Shown here: in pieces, positions 53,564 through 62,350 of the stretch | Numbering within the stretch: position 1 is the first letter of the stretch | How the letters are laid out: every line of letters begins with the position of its first letter | Assembly: GCA_036389295.1 (NCBI GenBank) | Contig: DASVQB010000046.1 | Span: 1 to 64,000, forward strand | Direction of reading: 5' to 3' | Source: AC-37 sp036389295 | GTDB lineage: Bacteria > Actinomycetota > Thermoleophilia > Solirubrobacterales > Thermoleophilaceae | Length of the DNA stretch: 64,000 bases | The notes under the pieces: model-generated | Seen by the model: the letters and a program-made list of their open reading frames with translations, nothing else | What the model was told of the DNA's origin: nothing | The model's database searches: none | Made by a program: the position numbers and the translations under genes

Positions 53564-54649
53564 TCAGCCGTGGAGCGTCGCCGGGAGGCCCTCGAAGCGG
53601 CCGAGGTCGGCGACCTCCGACTCCACCGCCGCGCGCACCGGACCGTCGAGGTCGCCGAACGGGTCGACCTCGACCCGAAGCCCGCCGCGGCCGCGCCTGG
53701 CGCTCCAGGTCGCCACCGCCGCGCCGTCGACCAGGACCGTCGGCCGCAGGACCCCGCCGCCCGGCATCACGCGCCGCCAGTCCGCGCCGGCGGCGACGAA
53801 GTCGCGGTCGCGGTGCCCCATCAGGTAGGTGTCCCACGCCGGCAGCAGGCGGACCAGCCCGCGCCGGCCCGGGCGCGGGGCCCGCCCGACCGTCCACGCC
53901 CGCTCGCCGCCGATCCGCACCTCGACCAGATCGCCAGCCACGCCGGCGAGGGCCTCCCTCGCATCGCGCCGGCCGAGCCCCGACCAGCCAGCGAAGTCGG
54001 CCTCGGTCGCCGGGCCGAACGCCCGCAGGTAGCGGCGGGCCAGCTCGCGCAGCGCGTCCCCGCGGTCGCGGGGGCGCGGCTCGCCGAGCCAGTCCTCCCG
54101 CAGGGCGAGGCACGTCGCGCCGTTCGCGTCGGGGCCGTGGCACGCGATCCCGAGCGCGACCGCGAGGCGGAAGACGTGGAACCGGCGCGGCGGGTCGAGC
54201 TCGATCCGCCGCCGCTCGATCCGCTCGGCGAGCGCGTCGCGGCCGAGCGGCCCGTCCGCGAGCGCGGCGGCGATCTCGCGCAGGGCCCGCTCCTGGTGCG
54301 GCGGCGGCATGCCCAGCTCGCCGAGGCGCTTGCGCGAGTTGTCGGCGAGCGGGCCGGCGAACAGGGGGACGAGCCACTCGACGTCGTCCGCCGCCAGCAG
54401 GTGCATCGTGCCGCGCATCGCCCAGGTCCGGACGAGCGCGCGCTCCTCCGTGCGCGCGCGGTCGACCTCGCTCGCGCTCAGCGTCCGGCTGCGCGAGCGG
54501 AACGCGAGCCGGCCCGCGGTCGGGTCCTGCGCCTGAGCACCGCAGATCGCGCGGGCCACGTCGGCGGCGTGCCGCATGCCGGCGGGTCGGTGGAGGAGCT
54601 GCGCGGCGGCGCGCAGCGGGGCGAGCCGGTCGGCCTCGATCCGTCGCAC
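53564..54649 (-). CDS. AlkZ/YcaQ-like DNA glycosylase family protein (winged-helix, QxQ motif), copy 1
   Basis: 361 residues from GTG 54649; the longer frame to 54808 adds an implausible N-terminus. HTH_42-type tandem winged-helix protein. The catalytic QxQ motif is Q39-A-Q41 in ICGAQAQDP; later landmarks are TWAMRGTMHLL, YLRAFGPATEADFAGWSGL and PTVLVDGAAVATWSARR. AlkZ-type enzymes excise bulky alkylated bases or unhook interstrand cross-links. A second member lies at 60337. It is divergent from the penicillin acylase gene. Confidence 0.85.
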   Translation of the reverse strand: MRRIEADRLAPLRAAAQLLHRPAGMRHAADVARAICGAQAQDPTAGRLAFRSRSRTLSASEVDRARTEERALVRTWAMRGTMHLLAADDVEWLVPLFAGPLADNSRKRLGELGMPPPHQERALREIAAALADGPLGRDALAERIERRRIELDPPRRFHVFRLAVALGIACHGPDANGATCLALREDWLGEPRPRDRGDALRELARRYLRAFGPATEADFAGWSGLGRRDAREALAGVAGDLVEVRIGGERAWTVGRAPRPGRRGLVRLLPAWDTYLMGHRDRDFVAAGADWRRVMPGGGVLRPTVLVDGAAVATWSARRGRGGLRVEVDPFGDLDGPVRAAVESEVADLGRFEGLPATLHG

Positions 54650-54746
54650 GCGCGGGACGCTAGCCGGGGTCGGTCGAACGGGGGGTCCTCGGCGAGGGGG
54701 TCGACGCGGGCCGGCCGCTCGATTAGTGTGGACGCGACTGGCCCCG

Positions 54747-57266
54747 ATGGTCCGCCGCTCCCTCATCGCAGCGGTCGCCCTTGCTCTGGCGACCGCCATC
54801 GCCGACACCGGCGCGGCGGCGCGCGACTACTCGCGCACGGCGCTGAACGTCATACCGTCGGGGCAGTACGGCAGCGTCCCGCCGCCGGACGGCGCCGACC
54901 GGCAGGCGCGGATGTACGACGAGCTCACGCCGCTGTTCGCGAACGTGACGACGCCCGACCTGACCAGGTACTTCAAGTCGGCGCGGCTGGGCACCGCCGG
55001 TCAGGGCCCGCTCCGCGAGGAGGCCGTCCCGCGGCCCGGCGTGAAGGTGGTGCGCGACGGCTTCAACGTGCCGCACATAACCGGGCAGACGGTCGACGAC
55101 GTGACCTGGGGCGCCGGCTGGGTCGTCGCCGAGGACCGCGAGCTGCTGCTCGAGCAGGCCCGCTACAACGCGCGCGTCGCGGCGGTGGACGTGCCGAACC
55201 TCCGCGCGCTCACGCTGATCACGCAGCTGCGCAGCTTCACCCCGAGCGCCCAGACCGAGGAGGAGATCGGGAAGCAGACCCGCGTGCTCCGCGCGCAGGG
55301 GCAGAAGGGCCGCCGCCTGCTCCACGACATCGACGTCTACCTCGAGGGCATCAACGCCTTCTACGAGGCGGCCGGGCGCTCGTACGCGCGCTGGACCCGC
55401 AACGACATCTACGCGGTCAACGCGCTGAAGGGGCAGTTCCTCGGCGAGGGCGGCGGCGGGGAGCACCGCAGCTCGATGCTGCTCGACGGGCTGCGCGACC
55501 ACCTCGGGGCGCGGCGCGGCGAGGCGGTCTGGACCGACCTCCGCCAGCGCGACGACCCGGAGACGGCGGTCTCGGTCGGCGGCCGCTTCCCCTACGGGAT
55601 CCCCTCGAGCGAGCGGCGCGGGAACGTGGTGCTCGACAACGGCTCGTTCAAGCCGGTCGAGTTCCCCCAGCGCGCGGACGCCCTGCCGCTGCCGCTGCCG
55701 CTCCCGAAGGACGGTCCGGGCCCGCAGCACCCGAAGGCCCCGCCCGCCGAGCCTCCCAGGCAGGCGAGCAACATCCTGATGATCGCCGGCGACCGCGCGC
55801 CGAACGGGCACCCGCTGTTCGTGGGCGGCCCGCAGATCGGCTACTTCTACCCCGGCCTCACGCTGGAGATGGACCTGCACGGCCCGGGCATCGACGTGCG
55901 CGGCGCGACGTCGGTCCCGTTCCCCGGCTACATGCTGATCGGCCGCGGCGAGGACTTCGCGTGGACGCTCACCTCGGCGGGCGGCGACATCGTCGACGTC
56001 TACGCCGAGACGCTGTGCGACGGCAGCGACGTCAAGTACGTGTACCGGGGGAGCTGCCGCGACATGACGCCGTTCGACGCCGGCGTGCTCAGGGGCAGCG
56101 GCGGCGAGCCCGACCGCGAGCTGGTCTTCAGCAAGACGGTCCACGGGCCGGTGATCGGCTACGCGACGGCCGGGGGGCGGCGGGTCGCGCTCTCGCGCAA
56201 GCGGTCGAGCTACGGCCGCGACACGGTCGACCAGGTCTTCTTCCAGGACCTCACGCGCGGCAACGTCGCCTCGGTCCGCGACTTCTTCCGGGCGGCGCTC
56301 CAGACGCCGCAGACCTTCAACGCCTTCTACGCGGACGACCGCGACATCGGGATGCTGACCACCGGGCTACTGCCGCAGCGCGCCGCGGGCGTCGACCCCG
56401 GCCTGCCCACCGACGGCCGCGGCCGGTTCGAGTGGCGCGGCTTCCTCCCGGACAGCGGCCACCCGCGGGGCGTCAACCCGCGCTCGGGCTACCTCGTGAA
56501 CTGGAACAACAAGCCGGCCCGCGGCTTCTCGTCGGCCGACAGCGCGTTCGGACAGGGCGCGATCCAGCGCGACGACATGCTGGTGCGGCGGATCCGGCGG
56601 CAGCGCAGGCACGACCTCGGGTCGGTCGTGGCGGCCATGAACGTGGGCGCCACGCAGGACGTGCGGTCGGTCGAGCTGCTGCCCGTGCTCGCGGCGGTGC
56701 TGCGCCGCGGCACCGCCCCGAGCGAGCGCGCGACCGCGATGCTCGCCCAGCTCGAGGACTGGCGCAGGGCGGGGTCGAGCCGGCTCGACCGCGACCTCGA
56801 CGGGAAGGTGGACCATCCGGGCGCGGCGATCATGGACACCGCGTTCCCGCGGCTCGCCGACGCCGTGATGGTCCCGCGGCTCGGGCAGGCGCTGGCCGAT
56901 CAGCTCGACCAGACGCTGATGCGGCGGTTCGACCTCCCGCCGAGCGGCCAGTACGACGGCTGGCACCAGTACATGGACAAGGACCTGCGGACGCTGCTCG
57001 GCCGCCCGGTCCGCGGGCCGTTCCGCAACCGCTACTGCGGCAGGGGCGACCTCGCCCGGTGCGCGACCGACCTGTGGGCGGCGCTCGAGGCCGCCGGCGA
57101 CCAGCTCGCCGCCGCGCAGGGCGGCGACCCGGCGGCGTGGCGCGCGGACGCGACCCGCGAGCGGATCACGTTCTCGCCGGGCGTGCTGCCGTACACGATG
57201 CGCTACACGAACCGCCCGAGCGGGATCCAGCAGGTCGTCGAGTTCCGCGGGCACCGCCCGCGGTAG
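54747..57266 (+). CDS. Penicillin acylase family protein (N-terminal nucleophile hydrolase)
   Basis: 839 residues from ATG 54747. Signal peptide ~1-29. The alpha part contains VVRDGFNVPHITGQTVDDVTWGAGWVVAEDRE; the linker is Pro-rich (~310-338); the beta chain should start at Ser341 (ASNILMIAGDRAPNG), the autocatalytically exposed nucleophile. Later VNWNNKPARGF gives the oxyanion Asn. Such secreted enzymes hydrolyse amides, including acyl-homoserine lactones and aculeacin-type lipopeptides. The substrate is unknown here. It is convergent with the SDR gene. Confidence 0.88.
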   Translation: MVRRSLIAAVALALATAIADTGAAARDYSRTALNVIPSGQYGSVPPPDGADRQARMYDELTPLFANVTTPDLTRYFKSARLGTAGQGPLREEAVPRPGVKVVRDGFNVPHITGQTVDDVTWGAGWVVAEDRELLLEQARYNARVAAVDVPNLRALTLITQLRSFTPSAQTEEEIGKQTRVLRAQGQKGRRLLHDIDVYLEGINAFYEAAGRSYARWTRNDIYAVNALKGQFLGEGGGGEHRSSMLLDGLRDHLGARRGEAVWTDLRQRDDPETAVSVGGRFPYGIPSSERRGNVVLDNGSFKPVEFPQRADALPLPLPLPKDGPGPQHPKAPPAEPPRQASNILMIAGDRAPNGHPLFVGGPQIGYFYPGLTLEMDLHGPGIDVRGATSVPFPGYMLIGRGEDFAWTLTSAGGDIVDVYAETLCDGSDVKYVYRGSCRDMTPFDAGVLRGSGGEPDRELVFSKTVHGPVIGYATAGGRRVALSRKRSSYGRDTVDQVFFQDLTRGNVASVRDFFRAALQTPQTFNAFYADDRDIGMLTTGLLPQRAAGVDPGLPTDGRGRFEWRGFLPDSGHPRGVNPRSGYLVNWNNKPARGFSSADSAFGQGAIQRDDMLVRRIRRQRRHDLGSVVAAMNVGATQDVRSVELLPVLAAVLRRGTAPSERATAMLAQLEDWRRAGSSRLDRDLDGKVDHPGAAIMDTAFPRLADAVMVPRLGQALADQLDQTLMRRFDLPPSGQYDGWHQYMDKDLRTLLGRPVRGPFRNRYCGRGDLARCATDLWAALEAAGDQLAAAQGGDPAAWRADATRERITFSPGVLPYTMRYTNRPSGIQQVVEFRGHRPR

Positions 57267-57276
57267 CGCGAGCCCG

Positions 57277-58098
57277 CTAGGCGCGCGTCGCGCGCGAGCC
57301 CGAGCCGGTGAGCCGGGCCACGTACTCGCCGGCCAGGCCGGTGCTCTCGAACCGGCCCTGCCTGGCGAGGCGCTCGATCCGCGCGGCGATCACGGCGTCG
57401 ACCACCCGGCGCGGCGAGCGGCGGGCGAGCGCGTAGGAGATCGTGCCGCGGCGCGTGGTCGCGAGGTCGCGCACCGGACGGCCGAGCGCGGCGCGGGCCA
57501 CCGTGCGGGCGACCTGCCCGAGCGACTCCGGCGGGATCGTGCCCTCGAGCCCCAGCCCCTGGGCCTTCGACTCCGCGTGGATCGGCGTCCGCACGTAGCC
57601 GGGGTAGACGGTGGTCACGTGGATCGCGTCCCCGTGCTCGAGCCGCAGCGAGTCGGAGTAGGCGACGAGGCCGTGCTTGGACATGCAGTACGCCGGCGCG
57701 AACGGGATCGTCACGACCGCGAGCCCCGACGCCACGTTCACCACGCGCCCGCGCGACGCGCGCAGCTCGGGCAGCGCGGCCGCGGTGACCCGCCAGGGGC
57801 CGACGAGGTTCACGTCGAGCACGGCCAGCGCGCCCGCGTCCGGCCGCGCGCCCGCGCTCTGCGGCGTGCCGAGGCCGGCGTTGTTGATCAGGACGTCGAC
57901 GCCGCCGAGCCGCTCGATCGCCTCGGCCATCGCGCGGTCGACCGAGTCCTGGTCGCGGACGTCGCACTCGAGGACGCCGGCGTCCGGGTCGGGGCGCACG
58001 TCGAGCCCGATCACCCGGGCCCCGCGCGAGCGCAGCTCCTCGGCCGAAGCGGCCCCGATGCCGCTCGCGGCGCCGGTGACGACGACGCGCTTGCTCAC
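57277..58098 (-). CDS. Short-chain dehydrogenase/reductase
   Basis: 273 residues. TGAASGIG cofactor motif, NNAG, catalytic Ser in VNVASGLA, and YCMSK. The acidic residue in VIGLDVRPD after strand 2 suggests NAD+. The GTG start overlaps the monooxygenase stop (GTGA), so the pair is coupled. A natural pathway is alcohol to ketone by the SDR, then ketone to ester by the Baeyer-Villiger enzyme; this is inference from order and families. Confidence 0.9.
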   Translation of the reverse strand: MSKRVVVTGAASGIGAASAEELRSRGARVIGLDVRPDPDAGVLECDVRDQDSVDRAMAEAIERLGGVDVLINNAGLGTPQSAGARPDAGALAVLDVNLVGPWRVTAAALPELRASRGRVVNVASGLAVVTIPFAPAYCMSKHGLVAYSDSLRLEHGDAIHVTTVYPGYVRTPIHAESKAQGLGLEGTIPPESLGQVARTVARAALGRPVRDLATTRRGTISYALARRSPRRVVDAVIAARIERLARQGRFESTGLAGEYVARLTGSGSRATRA

Positions 58099-59630
58099 GC
58101 GACCACCGCCGTGCGCCCGGACTCGACCGCGACCGGCTCGCCGGCCGCCGGGCGGTGCGCCCGCAGCACGTGCCCGGCCGGGTCGAAGCGCGCGGCGCGC
58201 TGGCGGAAGCGGAACGTCCAGTCGGGCCACAGCGAGAAGTTGCGGCCGGTCGCGTCGACGTACCAGCTCCTGCAGCCGGTGCTCCACACGGTGCCGCCCA
58301 TTCGGGAGTCGATCTCGTCGTTGTAGCTGCGCGCCGTCTCCGGCCGGACCTCGACCGAGTCGGCGCCGTGGCCGTCCATCGCCCGCAGCGCGGCCAGCAC
58401 GTGCGCGACCTGCGACTCGATCATGTAGACCATCGACCCGTGCCCGAGCCCGGTGTTCGGGCCGAGCAGCAGGAACAGGTTCGGGAAGCCCGGGACCGTC
58501 GAGCCGAGGTGCGCCCTCGGGCTGCCCTGCCAGACGTCGTGGAGGACCTTCCCCCCGCGGCCCCTCACGACCTTCGCGGCGGGCATCTCGCTGACCTGGA
58601 ACCCGGTGCCGTAGACGATCGCGTCGACCGGCCGCTCGACCCCGTCGGCCGTGACGACCGAGCTGGCCCTGACCTCCGCGATCGGCTCGGGGACGAGCTC
58701 GACGTTCGGCTGCCCGAGCGCGGGGTACCAGGCGTTCGACGGCAGGATCCGCTTGCAGCCGATCGTGTAGTCCGGCGTGACCTTCTCGAGCAGCTCGGGG
58801 TCCGAGACCTGGGTCTCCATGTGGCGGCGGGCCACGCGCTGGAGGAGCCGCATCGCGCGCGGGCGCTTGACGAAGCCGAGCACGAGCGCCTCGCGGGCCG
58901 TGTAGACGCCGCCGCGCACGAGCCGCTGGAGCGCGGGGAGCGCGCGGAAGACGCGGCGCTCGATCCCCGTGATCGGCCGGTTCGTGTGGGGCACGATCCA
59001 CGGCGCGGTGCGCTGGAAGACGTGCAGCTGCTCGACCTTCGGCTGGATCGCCGGCACGTACTGGATCGCCGACGCGCCGGTGCCGATCGAGGCGACCCGC
59101 TTGCCGCGCAGGTCGTAGTCGTGGTCCCAGCGGGCCGAGTGGAAGGTCCTGCCCTCGAACGTCTCGATGCCGGGGACGTCGGGGAGCTTCGGCTCGGTCA
59201 GCGGGCCCATCGCCGAGACGAGGACCCGGGCGCTGTAGTCGCCCTCGGAGGTCTCGATCCGCCAGCGGCCCTCGTCCTCCTGCCACTCCGCCGAGCGGAC
59301 CTCGGTCCGGAGCCGGACGTGGGGGCGGACGCCGAAGTCGTCCGCGCAGCGGTGGAGGTAGGCGCGGATCTCGGGCTGGCGCGAGTAGGTCTGGCTCCAG
59401 TCCGGATTCGGGGCGAACGAGAACGAGTAGAGGTGCGACGGCACGTCGCAGGCGCAGCCGGGGTAGGTGTTGTAGTGCCACGTCCCGCCGACGTCGTCGC
59501 CGCGCTCGAAGACGACGAAGTCGTCCCTGCCGTCCTGCTTCAGGCGGATCGCCATGCCCAGGCCGGAGAACCCGCTCCCGACGATCGCCACGTCGACCCG
59601 CTCGGCTGCCCTCTCGACGGCTCCGGTCAT
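58095..59630 (-). CDS. Flavin-dependent Baeyer-Villiger-type monooxygenase
   Basis: 511 residues from ATG 59630 (aggagagg upstream). FAD motif GSGFSG (18-23), NADPH motif GTGASA (~182), and the fingerprint F158-x-G-x3-H164-x3-W168-D169 between them (FEGRTFHSARWD), the W-D variant of FxGxxxHxxxW(P/D). It inserts oxygen next to a carbonyl to make esters or lactones. It is first in a two-gene operon with the SDR and divergent from a TetR gene with operator palindromes in the shared 68-base gap. Confidence 0.9.
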   Translation of the reverse strand: MTGAVERAAERVDVAIVGSGFSGLGMAIRLKQDGRDDFVVFERGDDVGGTWHYNTYPGCACDVPSHLYSFSFAPNPDWSQTYSRQPEIRAYLHRCADDFGVRPHVRLRTEVRSAEWQEDEGRWRIETSEGDYSARVLVSAMGPLTEPKLPDVPGIETFEGRTFHSARWDHDYDLRGKRVASIGTGASAIQYVPAIQPKVEQLHVFQRTAPWIVPHTNRPITGIERRVFRALPALQRLVRGGVYTAREALVLGFVKRPRAMRLLQRVARRHMETQVSDPELLEKVTPDYTIGCKRILPSNAWYPALGQPNVELVPEPIAEVRASSVVTADGVERPVDAIVYGTGFQVSEMPAAKVVRGRGGKVLHDVWQGSPRAHLGSTVPGFPNLFLLLGPNTGLGHGSMVYMIESQVAHVLAALRAMDGHGADSVEVRPETARSYNDEIDSRMGGTVWSTGCRSWYVDATGRNFSLWPDWTFRFRQRAARFDPAGHVLRAHRPAAGEPVAVESGRTAVVA

Positions 59631-59657
59631 CGCCTCTCCTCCATCGCGGTCACGTAG

Positions 59658-59688
59658 GTTACATCTCCGTAACTTACGCGTCTGTAAC
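59658..59688. promoter_or_regulatory. Twin TTAC-N6-GTAA operators between the monooxygenase and tetR
   Basis: GTTAC-atctcc-GTAAC (59658-59673) is followed at a 15-base step by TTAC-gcgtct-GTAAC (59674-59688). Both palindromes have six-base spacers. They occupy the middle of the divergent promoter region, so the TetR protein probably represses both directions. Confidence 0.7.
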
Positions 59689-59698
59689 CTCTGGTTGC

Positions 59699-60346
59699 GT
59701 GACGTCTGCACAGAGCGAAGCCGCGCGCGACGACCGTGCAAGCGCGGCCGGTCGGCTCAGCGCCGAGGAGCGGCGCGAGCAGCTGCTCGACGCCACCAAG
59801 CGGATCGTCGCGACCAGCGGGTTCCACGCGGTCTCGATCGAGGCCGTCGCCCGCGAGGCCGGCATCACGCGGCCGGTCGTGTACGGGCACTTCCGCGACC
59901 TCCACGGCCTGCTCGAGGCGCTCGTCGAGCGCGAGGGCTCGCGGGCGCTCGGTCAGCTCGCGGCCGTCCTGCCCCGCGACCTGTCCGGCGACGCGCCGGG
60001 CGAGCTGCTGGCGGCCGCGCTCCGCGGCTACCTCGAGGCGGTGCAGGCCGACCCGGTCACCTGGCGGCTCGTGCTGATGCCGCCGGAGGGCGCGCCCGGC
60101 GTCCTCAGCGAGCAGATCGCGCGCGGTCGCGCCGCGGTGCTGGCTCAGATCGCCCAGGCCGTCGGCCCCGGCCTCGTCCCCGGCCGCGAGTCCCCGGACC
60201 CGGAGCTCACCGCCCGGACGCTGTCGACGCTGGCCGACGAGTCGGCGCGGCTCGTGCTGACCGAGCCCGACCGCTACCCGCCGGAGCGGATCCTCTCGCA
60301 CACCCGCTGGCTGCTGGCCCAGATGGGGGCGCCGCCTCAGCCGTGA
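59699..60346 (+). CDS. TetR family regulator of the monooxygenase operon
   Basis: 215 residues from GTG 59699. Helix-turn-helix: LDATKRIVATSGFHAVSIEAV then AREAGITRPVVYGHFRDL (cited separately). The C-terminal part resembles the TetR_C ligand domains with PDPELTARTLSTLADESARLVL. Divergent orientation and the twin operators make it the probable local repressor of the monooxygenase-SDR pair. Its 3' end overlaps the convergent glycosylase-like gene by ten bases. Confidence 0.9.
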   Translation: MTSAQSEAARDDRASAAGRLSAEERREQLLDATKRIVATSGFHAVSIEAVAREAGITRPVVYGHFRDLHGLLEALVEREGSRALGQLAAVLPRDLSGDAPGELLAAALRGYLEAVQADPVTWRLVLMPPEGAPGVLSEQIARGRAAVLAQIAQAVGPGLVPGRESPDPELTARTLSTLADESARLVLTEPDRYPPERILSHTRWLLAQMGAPPQP

Positions 60347-61392
60347 AGCTCCGCCAGCCGGTCGGCCTCCTCGCGCAGCTCCGCGCGGGCCGACCGCGGC
60401 AGGCGGCCGAACGGCTCCACCTTCACCGCCCCCCTCTCGTACCTCCACGTGCCGGCGACGACGCCGTCCACGAGGAACGTGCTCACCGAGTGCGGCGTGC
60501 GCACGTTGAAGATCCGCGGCCGGTGCTCCTCGCGGAGCACGCCCGTCCGCCTCGCGTGGACCAGGAGCGTCGCGTCCCACACGGGCAGGAAGCGGGCCGG
60601 CGCGGGCGTGTCCGGGTCCGGCAGCGGCGCGCGCGGGAGGTCGAGGAGCTCGGCGCCGTCCTCGGCCCGGAAGCGGCGCAGGCGCAGCCGCGCCAGCGCG
60701 GGCGCGAGGTCGGTCGCGGTGAGCCCCGCCCAGTCCGCGATCTCGTGCTTCGTGGCGGGGCCGAAGCCGCCGAGGTAGCGCCGGACGAGGTGGTCGAGCG
60801 CCTCGTCCGCCGACGTCTCCGGCGGTCCGATCCAGTCCTCGGCGGCGGCGTACAGGTCGGCCCGCCGGCGCTCCCACGTCCCCGACGGCGGCACGCGCAC
60901 GAGGTCGAGCCACACGCCGGCTCCGCCCGCCCCCGCCGCGCCGCCGCCGGCCGCCTCCTCCAGCTCCCTGCGATGGATCGTGCCCTCGTCGTCGAGCCGG
61001 CGCCTCACGCGCCGTGCGGCCGCGGCCAAGCCGCGCGCCGTGAAGCCCTGGCGGCGGCGGGCGCGCAGCCAGTGCTCGCGCCGCCGCTCCCGGATCGCGA
61101 TCGCCAGCGGCCAGTAGTCGGCGGCCGAGACGAGGTGGATCGTGGTCCGCATGAGCGTGCCCTGCACCACGGTGCGGCGCTCCAGGGCGCGGGTCAGCGC
61201 GTCGCGCTCGAACCCCTCCACCCGCGACCACAGCCCCACGTACATCGACGGCGCGTACTGCGCCTGTAGCCCGCCCATCCGCTCGAGCGTGCGCGGCAGG
61301 CTCGAGCGGCCGCGCGCGAGCAGGAGCTGGCGCGCGAGCAGGGCCCGGTTCAGCTCGCGCTCGGTGAGGGTGCGGGCCTCGTCGGCGCTCAC
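60337..61392 (-). CDS. AlkZ/YcaQ-like DNA glycosylase family protein (winged-helix, QxQ motif), copy 2
   Basis: 351 residues from GTG 61392. Same family as the gene at 53564: QxQ at Q43/Q45 (MGGLQAQYAP), QGTLMRTTIHLVS, RRYLGGFGPATKHEIADWAGL, STFLVDGVVAGTWRYERGAVKVEPFGRL. The N-terminus TLTERELNRALLARQLLLARG is typical of this subgroup. The two copies differ widely in sequence, so this is not a recent duplication. Probably a DNA repair or toxin-resistance glycosylase. Confidence 0.87.
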   Translation of the reverse strand: MSADEARTLTERELNRALLARQLLLARGRSSLPRTLERMGGLQAQYAPSMYVGLWSRVEGFERDALTRALERRTVVQGTLMRTTIHLVSAADYWPLAIAIRERRREHWLRARRRQGFTARGLAAAARRVRRRLDDEGTIHRRELEEAAGGGAAGAGGAGVWLDLVRVPPSGTWERRRADLYAAAEDWIGPPETSADEALDHLVRRYLGGFGPATKHEIADWAGLTATDLAPALARLRLRRFRAEDGAELLDLPRAPLPDPDTPAPARFLPVWDATLLVHARRTGVLREEHRPRIFNVRTPHSVSTFLVDGVVAGTWRYERGAVKVEPFGRLPRSARAELREEADRLAELHG

Positions 61393-61402
61393 CGCCGCGA
61401 AG

Positions 61403-62149
61403 CTACATGGTCGGGACGGGCTCCTCCGCCGGGGCCTCCTCGCGGACCTCCTCGTGCAGGCGGTCGAGCGCCCGCCGCAGGAGCCGCGAGACCTGCATCT
61501 GCGAGACGCCGAGTCGCGCGGCGATCTCGGACTGGGTGAGGTCCTCGAAGAACCGCATCGCGACGATCGCGCGCTCGCGCGACGAGAGGTGCGCCATGGC
61601 AGGGCCGATCGCGGCCCCGTGCTCGACCACGTCGTAGCCGGGCTCGTGGCCGCCGATCCCGGCGATCAGCGTCTCCCCCCCGCCCTCGTCCCCGTCGAGC
61701 GGGCGGTCGAGCGAGTCGGCGTCGAACGCGGACGCGGCCTCCATCGCCTCCAGCACGTCCTCGGTCGTCAGGCCGACCGCGGCCGCGAGCTCGCGCGGCG
61801 TCGGCGACCGGCCGAGCGCGGTGCACAGGTCGTCGTGGGCCGCCCTGACCCGGAGTACGTTCTCCTGGAGCGAGCGCGGCACGCGCGCCACCCAGCCGTG
61901 GTCGCGGATGTGGCGCCGCAGCTCGCCCATGATCGTCGGGACGGCGTAGCTCGGGAACGACGGGCCGCGGCCGGGGTCCCAGCGGCGCGCGGCGAGCACG
62001 AGCCCGACCATCGCGACCTGCACGAGGTCCTCGTACGGCTCGCTCGTGTAGCGGTAGCGGGACGCGAGGCGCCGCGCGAGCGGCGAGTAGCGCTCGATCA
62101 GCTCGTCCTGAGCTTCGGCTTCGAATGCGACTGCGACGGACGTTGCCAT
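61403..62149 (-). CDS. SigB/SigF/SigG-type alternative sigma factor
   Basis: 248 residues. Region 2 contains YEDLVQVAMVGLVLAARRWDPGRGPSFPSYAVPTIMGELRRHIRD (in part FPSYAVPTIMGELRRHIRD), the hallmark of SigB/F-type factors. Region 3 is ALGRSPTPRELAAAVGL and region 4 is LTQSEIAARLGVSQMQVSRLL. These factors run general-stress or sporulation-type responses and are usually held by anti-sigma factors, none of which is adjacent. The ~200-base upstream gap shows no clear promoter. Confidence 0.92.
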   Translation of the reverse strand: MATSVAVAFEAEAQDELIERYSPLARRLASRYRYTSEPYEDLVQVAMVGLVLAARRWDPGRGPSFPSYAVPTIMGELRRHIRDHGWVARVPRSLQENVLRVRAAHDDLCTALGRSPTPRELAAAVGLTTEDVLEAMEAASAFDADSLDRPLDGDEGGGETLIAGIGGHEPGYDVVEHGAAIGPAMAHLSSRERAIVAMRFFEDLTQSEIAARLGVSQMQVSRLLRRALDRLHEEVREEAPAEEPVPTM

Positions 62150-62350
62150 GCGGGGACCTCGGATCGGAACGGATGACGGTGTCGCCGGTTCGATCCACCC
62201 GCCGGAGTCGTCGCTCCGCGTGTGTCTCGCCGTGATGGAGAGCCGGGACGCGAGTACGGAAAGCCCCCTGCCCGGCCCAGGAGGTTATCCCCAATGCAGG
62301 CACCCGACAAGCATCCGATGGCCGGTCCTCCCCTACCTGGGGTAACCCGG

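Noticed and set aside
62150..62350. Possible SigB-type autoregulatory promoter upstream of the sigma factor
   Set aside because: I could not find a convincing GTTT-N14-17-GGGTA pair at the right distance on the minus strand.
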